From the NCBI RefSeq assembly GCF_003725535.1, contig NZ_RJSF01000040.1, positions 328,370-392,369 of the forward strand: DNA of 64,000 nucleotides. The letters run 5' to 3'. The first letter of the stretch is position 1. The number at the start of each line of letters is the position of its first letter. The position numbers and the translations under genes were made by a program. Of the stretch, positions 52,810 to 62,400 are shown piece by piece. The notes beneath the pieces were generated by a model, which was given only the letters and a program-made list of their open reading frames with translations, ran no database searches and was not told where the DNA came from. This DNA comes from Nocardioides pocheonensis. Its GTDB lineage: Bacteria > Actinomycetota > Actinomycetes > Propionibacteriales > Nocardioidaceae.

Positions 52810-53217
52810 ATGGACGATCGACGGTCACACCCGCTGCCGCGCCGAGGTCTCCCGCCGGCGAGTGCCCGCTCGGCCTCCACGACGCACGCCGTCCGGCGCG
52901 TCGTGCGCCGGGTCACGCCACGCTCGGCGCAGGGGGTTCTCCTCCGCGTGATCCAGGAGGTCCTCGACCCGCGCTGGTCGCCGGCGAGGGCCGCGCGCTC
53001 GATCGTCGCCCACGTGGACGGCGAGGTCGGGCCACTGCGGGGAGCGCGGGCGCTGCTCCTGGCACCGGCGGTCGACCGCGCGACGGTGTCCCGGGCAAGG
53101 GCGCTGGTCACCCTCAACCTGGCCATCGCCCAGATCGAGGCGGCTGCGGGCGAGCGCGACCGGTCGAGCTCCGGGACCGACGACGACGAGGACCCGGAGG
53201 ACGAAGGAACTCCGTGA
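52810..53217 (+). CDS. hypothetical protein, 135 residues
   Basis: GGGAGG lies about seven bases before the ATG. The N-terminus is basic and Pro-rich; the middle (RVIQEVLDPRWSPARAARSI and LLLAPAVDRATVSRARAL) looks helical and amphipathic; the end is acidic (TDDDEDPEDEGTP). No family is recognised. The frame is open far upstream through the tRNA, which is not coding. The inverted repeat CGTGA-CGC-TCACG at 53213-53225 overlaps its stop codon. It precedes the MFS-patatin gene by 190 bases, a stretch with no other clear signal. Confidence 0.55.
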   Translation: MDDRRSHPLPRRGLPPASARSASTTHAVRRVVRRVTPRSAQGVLLRVIQEVLDPRWSPARAARSIVAHVDGEVGPLRGARALLLAPAVDRATVSRARALVTLNLAIAQIEAAAGERDRSSSGTDDDEDPEDEGTP

Positions 53218-53399
53218 CGCTCACGGTGAGCGACGCGTGTTCCGCCACCTGCTGAACGATCCGGGCACACCCCGCCGGGTCGTTTGATCCAGCTTGTCCG
53301 GATTCCCGGTTCCGGATGCGCGGGGCCGGTAGCCCGGACGGGTCATGTGCCCGCAGTCGTTCGTCACCCAGCATGAGTTCGGGGAGGGGAGCCCGCGTG

Positions 53400-53411
53400 A
53401 TGCTTCGATGA
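53400..53411 (+). other. micro-ORF with strong SD overlapping the MFS-patatin start
   Basis: GGGGAGGGGAG at 53381-53391 is followed by GTG (53397) and ATG (53400), reading CTT CGA TGA. The TGA at 53409-53411 overlaps the ATG at 53408 as ATGA. The strong ribosome site is 17 bases from 53408, too far to serve it directly. Coupling is possible; chance is not excluded. Confidence 0.3.
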
Positions 53412-56400
53412 GTGCCGCACAGGCCCTGGAGGTGCGTCTGGGCCGCACGCCACCGGGCCGCGTGCTCGCCGTGGCGGCCTTCGGGGCGTTCCTGGCGTTC
53501 CTCGACGCGACCGTGGTCAACGTCGCGTTCCCCGACATCAGGGAGTCGTTCTCCCACAGCTCGGTCAGCGACCTGTCCTGGGTGCTGAACGCCTACAACA
53601 TCGTGTTCGCCTCGTTCCTGATCGTCTGCGGCCGGCTGACCGATCTGCTCGGCCGGCGGCGGATGTTCGCGATCGGCACGGTCGTGTTCACGCTGTCGTC
53701 GGTGGCCTGCGCCGCCGCCGGGTCGCTGGACCTGCTGGTCGCCTTCCGGGTGGTCCAGGCGATCGGGGCGGCCCTGCTCGTGCCGGCCTCGCTCGCCGTC
53801 GTCGTGGAGGCCTTCCCGGAGGACCGGCGCAGCCACGCCGTCGGCCTGTGGGGCGCCTCCGCAGCCCTGGCAGCGGGCCTCGGTCCGCCGATCGGCGGCG
53901 CGCTGGTCGAGCTCGGCGGCTGGCGGCTGGCCTTCCTGGTGAACCTGCCCATCGGCATCCTGGCGATCCTCGGCATCCGGCGCACGCTCGTGGAGAGCCG
54001 CGCGCCGGGACGACGCCGGCTGCCCGACGTACGGGGCGCGGCCCTGCTCGCCGCATGCCTGACCGCCGTCACGCTGGCGATCGTCCAGGGCAACGACTGG
54101 GGCTGGACCAGCGTGCGGGTCGTGGTCGGCTTCGTCGCCGGTGCCGTGCTGCTCGCGGGGTTCCTGATGAGCTCCCGGGTGCACCCGCAGCCTCTGCTCG
54201 ACCCCGCCCTGCTGGGGATCCGGTCGTTCTCGGTCGGCAACGTGCTCACGGTCGTCGCCGGCATGGGTTTCTACGCCTACCTGCTCACGAACATCCTGTG
54301 GCTGCAGTACGTCTGGGGCTACCCGATCTTCAAGGCCGGTCTCGCTCTGGTGCCCGGTGCGCTCGTGGCCGCCGTGGTGGCCGGTGTGCTCGGGGACGTC
54401 GCGCAGAAGATCGGCTACCGATACGTCGTGATCCCGGGCGCGCTCGTCTGGGCGTGCGCCTACCTCTGGTACGCCCGCGTCGTCGATCCGAGCCCCGCGT
54501 TCCTGACCCAGTGGCTCCCCGGTCAGGTCCTCAGCGGCCTCGGTGTCGGTGCGACCCTGCCGATCCTGGGCAGCGCGGCGCTCGCGGCCGTGCCCGGCGG
54601 CCGGTTCGCCACCGCCTCCGCCGTCGTCTCCAGCGCCCGCCAGCTCGGCGGTGCCCTGGGCATCGCGATCCTCGTCGTGGTCATCGGGACGCCGACGCCT
54701 GCCAACACGGTCGACGTGCTGCGCCACGGGTGGATCTTCTGCGCCGCGTGCTTCGCGGTGACGGCGGTCGGTGCGATCCTGCTGCGCGACCGCGCCGGCG
54801 GGCAGACCTCCGAGGAGGAGCGCCCGCGGCAGATCGACGTGCACGTCCCGACCCAGCGGGCGGGGGAGGAGGCTGTCGCCGAGACCCTCCTGCCCGCGCG
54901 TCACGCGGTCGGCGAGACCTTCTTCGACCGGCTCCCTGCGCCCGTCCGTGCCGAGATCGAGGCGCACGGGACGCGCGTGCACCTGGCCGCGGGCGAGGTG
55001 CTGTTCCGGCGGGGTGACGAGGCGGACGCGATGTACCTCGTCCAGTCCGGGCGCCTCGAGGTCGTCGTCGACGAGGTCGCGGTGCGCGAGCTCGGACCCG
55101 GGGCCGAGCTCGGCGAGCTCGCCCTGCTGACCGGCGGGCGCCGGACCGCGGGAGTGCGGGCGCGGCGCGACTCCGTGCTGCTCTCGCTGTCGCGGACCCA
55201 GTTTCTGGGCACGCTCGAGGCGTCCTCGACCGCGGCCCTCGCGGTGGCCACCGCGCTCGCCCAGACGCTGGCGACGGCCCGGCCGCCGGAGCCGACCGGT
55301 GGCGGACCGGCGCGCGTGATCGGCGTGGTCGGCGTGCGGTACGGCGACCCGGTGGGTCCCGTCGGCCACGCCCTCGCCGACCGGCTGGCCCGGCACTGCG
55401 ACGTGCTCGTCTCCCACGGTCTCACCGCGCACGAGCTCGCCGCCGCGGAGCAGGTGCACGAGCGGGTCGTGCTGGTCGCGGACGGCGGCGACGACGACTG
55501 GCGGCGCTCCTGCCTGCGCCAGAGCGACCGCGTGGTGGTCGTCGCCGAGGCCGGACGACCCGCGCCGACCACCTGGGACGGGCCCGCGCAGGCCGATCTC
55601 GTCCTGGTCGGCGAGCCAGGTGCCGCCGAGCTCGCAGCCTGGGCCGAGGTCCTGCGGCCGTGGCAGATCGTGACGACCCGCGCACCGGCGTACGAGATGG
55701 GCGGGCTGGTCGCCGCCCTCGCCGGCCGCTCGCTCGGCCTCGTGCTGGCCGGGGGAGGGGCACGCGCGATGGCCCACATCGGCGTGATCCGCGAGCTCGA
55801 GGAGGCGGGCATCGAGGTGCACCGCATCGCCGGGACGAGCCTCGGATCGGTGGTCGCGGCGGTCCACGCCCTGGGCGTCGACGGTGCGACGCTCGAGCAG
55901 GTGCACCACGACGCGTTCGTCCGGGGCAACCCGATCGGCGACTACACGTTCCCGACGCGGGCGCTCACGAAGGGACGACGGACCCCGGAGTTCCTGCGCC
56001 ACTACCTCGGCTCGGACACCCTGATCGAGGCACTTCCCCGGCAGTTCCGGTGCGTCTCGGTCGACCTGTCGGCACGCGACCTCGTCGTGCACCGGAGCGG
56101 GCTGCTCTGGGAGGCGACGGCGGCGTCCGCGCGTCTGCCGATCCTCACGCCGCCGCTGCGGGTCCAGGACCGGCTGCTGATCGACGGGTGCGTCCTCGAC
56201 AACCTCCCGGTCGGCACCCTGCTCGAGCGCGACGAGGGCCCGCTGGTCGCGGTGAACATCGGCTCGGGGGACCGGGCCCCGTCGCGAGGCGGGCCGCGGA
56301 TGCCGGGCCTCGGCGAGACCCTGTTGCGCCTGATGACGATCGGCGGCCAGGGCACGGCGCAGCGGGCCCGCGAACGCGGCGCCTACGTGATCACACCACC

Positions 56401-56584
56401 GTCGTTGGGAGTGGGGATGATGGAGTTCCACCAGCTCGACCGGATGGTCGAGGCCGGCCGGATGGCCGCACGCGCACTGCTGGAGGCCACCGGCGGCGAC
56501 CTCTTCTCCGCACCCGACCTGAGCGAGGAGACGGCGGCGCGGCCCGCGTCGTCACCGGACCTCCAGGACGCCGGCCAGCCATGA
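53408..56584 (+). CDS. fusion: DHA2-type MFS transporter - cyclic-nucleotide-binding domain - patatin phospholipase
   Basis: A 1058-residue three-part protein. Residues 15-475 form an MFS carrier (FLDATVVNVAFPDI; GRLTDLLGRRRMFAIG, motif A; RVVQAIGAALLVPASLA, motif B/C). Residues about 505-597 form a cyclic-nucleotide-binding fold with the cassette ELGELALLTGGRRTAGV, including the Glu and Arg that usually hold the ribose and phosphate. After a linker, residues about 775-1045 form a patatin domain: oxyanion loop LVLAGGGARAMAH, nucleophile GTSLGS (Ser near 811) and LIDGCVLDNLPV (catalytic Asp). The last two parts resemble neuropathy target esterases. The likely role is cyclic-nucleotide-controlled lysophospholipase activity coupled to transport. 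ATG at 53345 is an alternative start. Confidence 0.85.
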   Translation: MSAAQALEVRLGRTPPGRVLAVAAFGAFLAFLDATVVNVAFPDIRESFSHSSVSDLSWVLNAYNIVFASFLIVCGRLTDLLGRRRMFAIGTVVFTLSSVACAAAGSLDLLVAFRVVQAIGAALLVPASLAVVVEAFPEDRRSHAVGLWGASAALAAGLGPPIGGALVELGGWRLAFLVNLPIGILAILGIRRTLVESRAPGRRRLPDVRGAALLAACLTAVTLAIVQGNDWGWTSVRVVVGFVAGAVLLAGFLMSSRVHPQPLLDPALLGIRSFSVGNVLTVVAGMGFYAYLLTNILWLQYVWGYPIFKAGLALVPGALVAAVVAGVLGDVAQKIGYRYVVIPGALVWACAYLWYARVVDPSPAFLTQWLPGQVLSGLGVGATLPILGSAALAAVPGGRFATASAVVSSARQLGGALGIAILVVVIGTPTPANTVDVLRHGWIFCAACFAVTAVGAILLRDRAGGQTSEEERPRQIDVHVPTQRAGEEAVAETLLPARHAVGETFFDRLPAPVRAEIEAHGTRVHLAAGEVLFRRGDEADAMYLVQSGRLEVVVDEVAVRELGPGAELGELALLTGGRRTAGVRARRDSVLLSLSRTQFLGTLEASSTAALAVATALAQTLATARPPEPTGGGPARVIGVVGVRYGDPVGPVGHALADRLARHCDVLVSHGLTAHELAAAEQVHERVVLVADGGDDDWRRSCLRQSDRVVVVAEAGRPAPTTWDGPAQADLVLVGEPGAAELAAWAEVLRPWQIVTTRAPAYEMGGLVAALAGRSLGLVLAGGGARAMAHIGVIRELEEAGIEVHRIAGTSLGSVVAAVHALGVDGATLEQVHHDAFVRGNPIGDYTFPTRALTKGRRTPEFLRHYLGSDTLIEALPRQFRCVSVDLSARDLVVHRSGLLWEATAASARLPILTPPLRVQDRLLIDGCVLDNLPVGTLLERDEGPLVAVNIGSGDRAPSRGGPRMPGLGETLLRLMTIGGQGTAQRARERGAYVITPPSLGVGMMEFHQLDRMVEAGRMAARALLEATGGDLFSAPDLSEETAARPASSPDLQDAGQP

Positions 56585-58290
56585 CCCAGACCGCCGCCCC
56601 GCAGACTGCGGGAGTGATCGACGGGGCCCGCTCCGCCATCGCCCAGTCGATCCGTCCGCTGGGCGCGGTGTTCCGCAACCCTGCGCTGCGCCGGATGCAG
56701 CTGGCCCTCCTGGGATCGCTGATCGGGGACTGGGCCTACGCCACGGCCGTCGCCGTCTTCGCGTACGGCGTGGGCGGCGCCAAGGCGGTCGGCTTCTACT
56801 TCACCGTGCGGCTGGCCCTGATGGCCGTTGCCTCGCCGTTCTTCGCGACACTCGCCGACCGGATGCCCCGGCGCCTGGTGATGATCGGCTGCGACCTGCT
56901 GCGGTTCGTCCTGGTGTCGGCTGCCGCCGCGTGCCTGTACGTCGGCACGCCCGCCTGGCCGGTCTTCGTGCTCGCGGGCATCGCCTCGGTGTCGGCCGCC
57001 GCGTTCCGCCCGGCCCAGAACGCATGGATGCCGTCGCTCGCGGACTCGACCGAGGAGCTCACTGCGGCGAACGGCGCGTCGAGCACCCTGGAGAGCCTGT
57101 CGTTCTTCATCGGTCCCGCCATCGGCGCCTTCCTGCTGACCCTCACCGACGTGCCCACCGTCTTCATGCTGAACGCCGCCACGTTCCTCTGGTCGGCCCT
57201 GCTGGTCACGGGCATCCACGCGCGGCCCGGCTCGGTCGCCGAGGAGGCGAGCCGCACCGAGGACGACGCCGAGGAGCAGAAGCCCCCGGCCGGCGTGTTG
57301 CGCGAGACCGCGGCCGGCTTCCGGGCGGTGACCTCCGACCGCGACATCCTCATGGTCGGGAGCCTGCTGTGCGCGCAGACGGTGGTCGCCGGAGCCTCCG
57401 CGGTGTTCGGGGTCGTGCTCGCGGTGGAGATCCTCCAGACGGGACCCAAGGGCGTCGGCTACATCGACTCCGCCTTCGGTGTCGGCGCGATCATCGGCGG
57501 GTTCGTGGCGATCGCCCGCGCGGCCCGTCGCAGGCTCGCGCTCGACCTCTCGGTGGGAGTGATCCTCTGGTCGATCCCGCTGCTCGCGCTCTGGGCCTGG
57601 CCGCATCCCGCGACGGTGTTCGCCGCGATCGTGCTCATGGGGTTCGGCAACCCCCTGGTCGACGTCAACTTCGCGACGATCCTCCAGCGGATCACGCCCG
57701 ACGCGGTGCTGGGCCGCGTCTTCGGCACGGTCGAGGGCGCCTGCATCGCGACGATGGCCCTCGGGTCGCTGGTGATGCCGCTGCTGATCAAGGTCTTCGG
57801 GCTGGGTCGCGGTCTCGGCGTGCTCGGTGCGGTGATCGCCGTCCTCGTGCTGCCCTGGCTGCCGCGTGCCTTGCGGCTGGACCGCGACCTCGCCGTCCCG
57901 GCCGGGGTGCCGCTGCTCAACGCGGTCCCGATGTTCGAGCCGCTGACCCCGGCCACGATCGAGAACCTGGCCCGCAAGCTGGTCCGGTTCGAGGTGCCGG
58001 CCGGGTCGGTGATCGTCCGCGAGGGACAGGAGTCGGACCGGTTCTTCGTGGTCGAGTCCGGCGGTGTGTCGGTCAGTCACGGCGACGTGCTCATCCGGCA
58101 CGAGGGCCCGGGGGACTTCTTCGGCGAGATCGGCCTGCTGCGTGACGTGCCGCGGACGGCGACGGTGACGGCGGACACCGACACGGTCCTGCAGGTGCTG
58201 GAGCGCGAGGACTTCCTCGACGCCGTGACCGGGCAGTCGGAGGCTCGCATGGCGGCCGACGCGATCGTGTCCCGGCGGATCGCGCTCTGA
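56581..58290 (+). CDS. MFS transporter with C-terminal cyclic-nucleotide-binding domain
   Basis: A 569-residue protein. Residues 30-440 are an MFS_3/EntS-like carrier (LLGSLIGDWAYATAVAVFAY, FFATLADRMPRRLVMIG, FRPAQNAWMPSLADSTEEL, RITPDAVLGRVFGTVEGA). Residues about 450-560 are a cyclic-nucleotide-binding domain. Its phosphate-binding cassette is complete: DFFGEIGLLRDVPRTATVTA, with FGE and the Arg that contacts the phosphate. The start overlaps the stop of the MFS-patatin gene (ATGA), so both are made together. Two carriers with the same sensory domain in one operon suggest joint control by cAMP or cGMP. The substrate is unknown. Confidence 0.88.
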   Translation: MTQTAAPQTAGVIDGARSAIAQSIRPLGAVFRNPALRRMQLALLGSLIGDWAYATAVAVFAYGVGGAKAVGFYFTVRLALMAVASPFFATLADRMPRRLVMIGCDLLRFVLVSAAAACLYVGTPAWPVFVLAGIASVSAAAFRPAQNAWMPSLADSTEELTAANGASSTLESLSFFIGPAIGAFLLTLTDVPTVFMLNAATFLWSALLVTGIHARPGSVAEEASRTEDDAEEQKPPAGVLRETAAGFRAVTSDRDILMVGSLLCAQTVVAGASAVFGVVLAVEILQTGPKGVGYIDSAFGVGAIIGGFVAIARAARRRLALDLSVGVILWSIPLLALWAWPHPATVFAAIVLMGFGNPLVDVNFATILQRITPDAVLGRVFGTVEGACIATMALGSLVMPLLIKVFGLGRGLGVLGAVIAVLVLPWLPRALRLDRDLAVPAGVPLLNAVPMFEPLTPATIENLARKLVRFEVPAGSVIVREGQESDRFFVVESGGVSVSHGDVLIRHEGPGDFFGEIGLLRDVPRTATVTADTDTVLQVLEREDFLDAVTGQSEARMAADAIVSRRIAL

Positions 58291-58468
58291 ACGTGCCAGA
58301 AGTCGCCGGTGTCTAGTCACATCGGCCAGGAACGGGCGGCATAGCGCCCGAAACCGCACGAGATCGGACAGTCCCTTCTGGTCATTGTTGCGGGTCCGTG
58401 GTGCGAGCAGACTCGCCAGGAGGGATGGGGCCCCTTGCGTCGCCGGCGGGCCTCCGAGGAGGAGCGCC

Positions 58469-59428
58469 ATGTCGCACCACGTCATCGCAGCCGTACGCCG
58501 TCGTCGCACCGCCCTGGGCTGGGCGGCCCTGCTGCTCGCCGTACCGGCCGTCGTCCTGGGCAACCTGTCGCTCGCCTCGGCGAGCGCGCCGGTGACCGCG
58601 ACGATCACGGTGGCGAAGGTGTACTCGCCCAGCATCCCCGGCCCCAGCGACCCGGGCGGTGCTCAGCTCGTGGTCAAGAGCGTGGCCTTCACCGTCGACT
58701 TCACCACCGACGCCCCGCTGTCGAACGGCGGCTCGACCCTCGTCACGCTCACGGTGACCAGCGGGCCCGACAAGGGACTGGTCCTGGGCTCGGCCAGCCT
58801 CCCCGGCGGTCAGCAGTCCGGCAGCGTCGTGGCGGCTGCCGGGATCCCGCACGCCGCGAACAACGTGGGGTTGAAGCTCACCGCGAAGTCGCCGGGCACC
58901 GCACCCGGCACCGCCACGGTCGACGTGCTCAAGACCTTCGTGTCGGCGCCCGGATCCTCGACCCTCACCGGCATCGGCGGCGGTGGTGGCGCGGGCGTGC
59001 CCTGCGACCCGAGCCCGACCGACCAGACCTGCGGCGACCTCCGGCTGCCGAGCTCGTCGAGCGCGACCAGCGGCCTGCTGCTCACCCAGGGCCTCTGCGC
59101 CGGGGCCACCGGGTGCAACCTCACGGCGGGCTCCGTGCTCCAGTGGCTCGCGAACCTCGACCCGAGCGTGGGCCCGACCAACCCGGTCGTGTTCGTGGCC
59201 AAGTGCGACAAGTCGCTGTGCCCCGGCAAGGGCATCAAGACCTACACGGTGAGTGTCGAGAAGAGCGGCACCCACGACGTCTTCCCGTCGCCACCGTGCG
59301 CCGCCAAGGGCGTCGTCGACGACGTGGACCTCGGGTTCTGCACCGACTACGTGCAGAGCACCCGCGACGGTGCCGGAGACGTGCTGCTCTACGTGCTCTT
59401 CGCGAAGGACGCCAAGATCATCTGGTAG
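58469..59428 (+). CDS. secreted protein of unknown function
   Basis: A 319-residue protein. A twin-Arg-free but basic signal peptide (VRRRRTALGWAALLLAVPAV) ends near ASASA at about residue 38. The mature part is Ser/Thr/Gly-rich with beta-like segments (VTATITVAKVYSPS, STLVTLTVTSGPDKGL) and a GIGGGGGAG linker. The C-terminal half has about nine Cys (PCDPSP, TCGD, LCAGATGC, KCDKSLC, PPC, GFC), which likely form disulfides. GAGGAGG precedes the ATG. It lies 178 bases after the MFS-cNBD gene; that gap shows no clear promoter. Its end overlaps the convergent cyclase gene by 11 bases. No family is recognised. Confidence 0.75.
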   Translation: MSHHVIAAVRRRRTALGWAALLLAVPAVVLGNLSLASASAPVTATITVAKVYSPSIPGPSDPGGAQLVVKSVAFTVDFTTDAPLSNGGSTLVTLTVTSGPDKGLVLGSASLPGGQQSGSVVAAAGIPHAANNVGLKLTAKSPGTAPGTATVDVLKTFVSAPGSSTLTGIGGGGGAGVPCDPSPTDQTCGDLRLPSSSSATSGLLLTQGLCAGATGCNLTAGSVLQWLANLDPSVGPTNPVVFVAKCDKSLCPGKGIKTYTVSVEKSGTHDVFPSPPCAAKGVVDDVDLGFCTDYVQSTRDGAGDVLLYVLFAKDAKIIW

Positions 59429-62400
59429 CCAGGTCGCCTTCCGCGTCGAGCAACGGCAGCGCCACCACGCCGAGCTGGCGCAGGGCGGTGGCGCCTCGGT
59501 CGTGCCACTGGGCGGCGTCCTCGACCCCGGCGCGCGCCAGGCCCAGACAGCTCAGCGCGTAGGCGTGGGTGCGGTCCGCGGACCGTCCGGCCTCCACGCC
59601 GCGCCCGAACTCCTCGATCGCATCCTCGACGTGACCGAGTCGGAGCAGCGCGAGGCCGCGGAGGGCCCGGAGGTCCGCCTCGAGGTGCTCCACCGACCCG
59701 GCGGCGAGCAGCTCGTCGGCGCAGTCCACGGCCGCCGCGACCTGACCGCCCAGCAGCATCGCCTCGGCGATCGCCAGGCCCGTGTGCGCGGCCTCGTCGG
59801 GAGCGTCGATCTTCTCGAACAGCGCACGAGCCTCGTCGAGCAGGACCAGCCCGGCCTCCGGGTCCGAGGCCCGTGACCGTGCCCTTCCCTGCTGCCGGAG
59901 CACCAGTGCGACCAGCTCGTCGTCGGACACCGAGCGGGCGGTCGCGAGCGCGTCGTCGAGCAACGGGCCGGCCTCGTCGTACCGGCCCTGGTCGACCAGC
60001 ACCTCGGCGTGGTTGCAGAGCGCGACCCCCTCGTTGTCGGTGTCGCCGAGCCGGCGGTAGAGGTCGGCGGCGCTGCGGAACATCGTCGCTGCCTCCACCC
60101 ACCGGTTGTCCTCGAGCGCCTCGACCGCGAGGTTGTTCGTGCACTGCGCCTGACCGGCGAGGTCGTCGATCTCGACGTACGCCTGCAGCGCCAGCGTGCC
60201 CAGCGTGCGGTAGCTGTCGCGTCCCGATGCCAGGTAGATCCCGTGCAGGGTCGTGTACGCCGGCGCGAGGGTGGCCGGGTCGCCCGACCGCTTCGCCTCC
60301 TCGACCGCCGCCGTGCCCCAGGCGATCGCATCCTCCACGCGGCCCTGGTTGATCTTGCTGATCGCGTAGCGCCGCTGCAGCGCCGACCGCGCGCGGTGGC
60401 TCCCGGCGCCCCGGCGCCCGTCGAACGTCCGGAGCTCGCGGCGGAGCCGTCGCATCGCCTGAGGGAACTTGCGGAGCCGCTGGTCGACCGTCGCCAGCTT
60501 CGTGACGATCCGCGCCGACTCGAACACGTCGTCGCGGAGGTACCGGTGGGCCTGCCGGTAGGCGTCGGCCGCGGCGTCCGTGTGCCCGATCACGAACCAG
60601 CAGTCGCCGAGCGCCTCGAGGACCTGGCCGACCTCGCGGTGGACGACCGCGTCGCGGGGCAGCCGCCGGGACGCCTCGACGGCGCGGGAGAACAGCTCGG
60701 TGGCCTCGGTGTTGGCGTACATCCGGCGGGCCTGGTCGCCCGCCGTGCGGGCGTAGCGGAACGCGCGGTCGTAGCGGCCGGCGTGCAGGAAGTGGAAGGA
60801 CAGCAGCTCCGGGCGGGTGGCGGCGTGGGTGCGCTCCATCGCCAGTCCGACCTGGTCGTGCATCCGCCGTCGGGCCTGGTAGGCCAGGCCCTGGTAGGCG
60901 ACCTCACGGATCAGGCCGTGCCGGAACCGCAGCTCGCTGCCTCGCTCGGCGGGCACCAGGAAGTCCGCCAGCCCGTCGCGCAGCTGCTCGTCGAGCGAGG
61001 TGGCCAGATCGGGCAGCAGCGCGGCGAGCTCGCCGGCCGCGAACTGGCTGCCGAGGACGGCCGCGTGCCGCAGCACGCTGCGCTGCATGGGGGAGAGCTG
61101 GTCGATCTGGGCGGCCACCACCTCCTCGATCGACTCGGGGAGTGCCTCGAGGGCGCCGGTCGGGCCGGTCTGGCTGACCAGCGACTCCAGGAAGAGCGGG
61201 TTGCCACCGGCCTTCTGCGCCAGCGCTGCGAGGGTCGGGCGGGGGAGCGTCTGGCCACCGGCCGCGGACAGCGCCAGCCGCATCGCGTCGTCGGCGCCGA
61301 GCGGGCTGACCCGCAGCTCGAGGGAGTCCAGGTCGTCGCGCGGGATCCAGCCCAGCGGCTGGTCACGCCGGCTCACCACGAGCAGCCAGGGCTGACGGCC
61401 GGCCTCCGCGGCGAGCCCGCTCAGCAGGTCGGCCGAGGCCGGGTCCATGTGCTGGGCGTCGTCGACGGTGACCAGCGTGGGCCCGGTCAGCAGCGCGCGG
61501 AGGAGGCCGAGCACCGTCGACTCGAGGCGGGCCTTGCGGAACTCGTCGTCGAGCTCGGCGGTCGCGGTCGTCTCGGGCACGTCGACGTCGAGGACGTCGC
61601 CGAGGAGCGGGGCCCACTCCGTGAGCTGGGGTGCGACCTCCTCCACGAGCGCAGTGAGCACGAGGGCGGCCGCCTCGGGGGAGCTGTCGTCGGTGAGGCC
61701 GAGCAGGTCGCGGAGCAGCATGCTGAACGCGGCGTACGGCGTGGCTGACTGGTACTCGTCGCAGACGATCCGCTGGACCCGGGTGTCGTCGGCGGACCCG
61801 GCGAGCTCCTGCATCAGCCGGGACTTGCCGATCCCGGGCTCGCCGAGCAGCTGGACGACGCCACCGCGGCCGCTGCTGCGGGCGTCCTCCAGGGCCCGGC
61901 GGAGCAGGGCCATCTCCTCCTCACGGCCGACCAGGACGTTCTCCTGACCTGTCCGGCGCTCGCGGCCGCCGAGGACGGCTCCCACCGAGACGGCGGCCAC
62001 CGGGCGGGCCTTGCCCTTGAGCGTGAACGGGCCGACGTCGGTGGTCTCGAACCGCGTCTCGGAGTGCTCGTACGCCGGGCGGGTGGCCAGCAGCTCGCCG
62101 GGCGATGCCTTGCCCATGATCCGCGCAGCGAGGTTGATCGCGTCGCCCTTGACCGAGTAGGTCCGCCGGAAGGGCGGGCCGAAGTCACCGGAGAAGACAT
62201 GGCCGGTGTTCACGCCGATCCGCAGCGGCAGCCGGCCGGCGTGGTCGAGGATCTGGCGCGCGGTCCGGAGCAGCCGGTCGGCATCGTGCCCGGCCGTCCG
62301 TGGCGCACCCGCGGTCAGCATGATCTTGCCGCCGTCGGCGTTGATGTCGGTCTCGAAGAAGGTCACGCCGTGCGCCGCAGCGGCCTGCGAGACGTTCCTC

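Noticed and set aside
51559-53217. Open frames running through the tRNA-Ala, including a minus-strand product with GIRTPDPLHAM
   Set aside because: That peptide is the well-known artefact of translating a tRNA gene. The bases form a complete tRNA and its decayed copy.
53213-53225. CGTGA-CGC-TCACG as a CRP-type site for the MFS-patatin operon
   Set aside because: CRP sites have a six-base spacer between TGTGA and TCACA. This one has three and overlaps a stop codon.
58291-58468. TCACA near 58318 as half of a CRP site controlled by the local cyclase
   Set aside because: No TGTGA lies at the required distance, so there is no palindrome.
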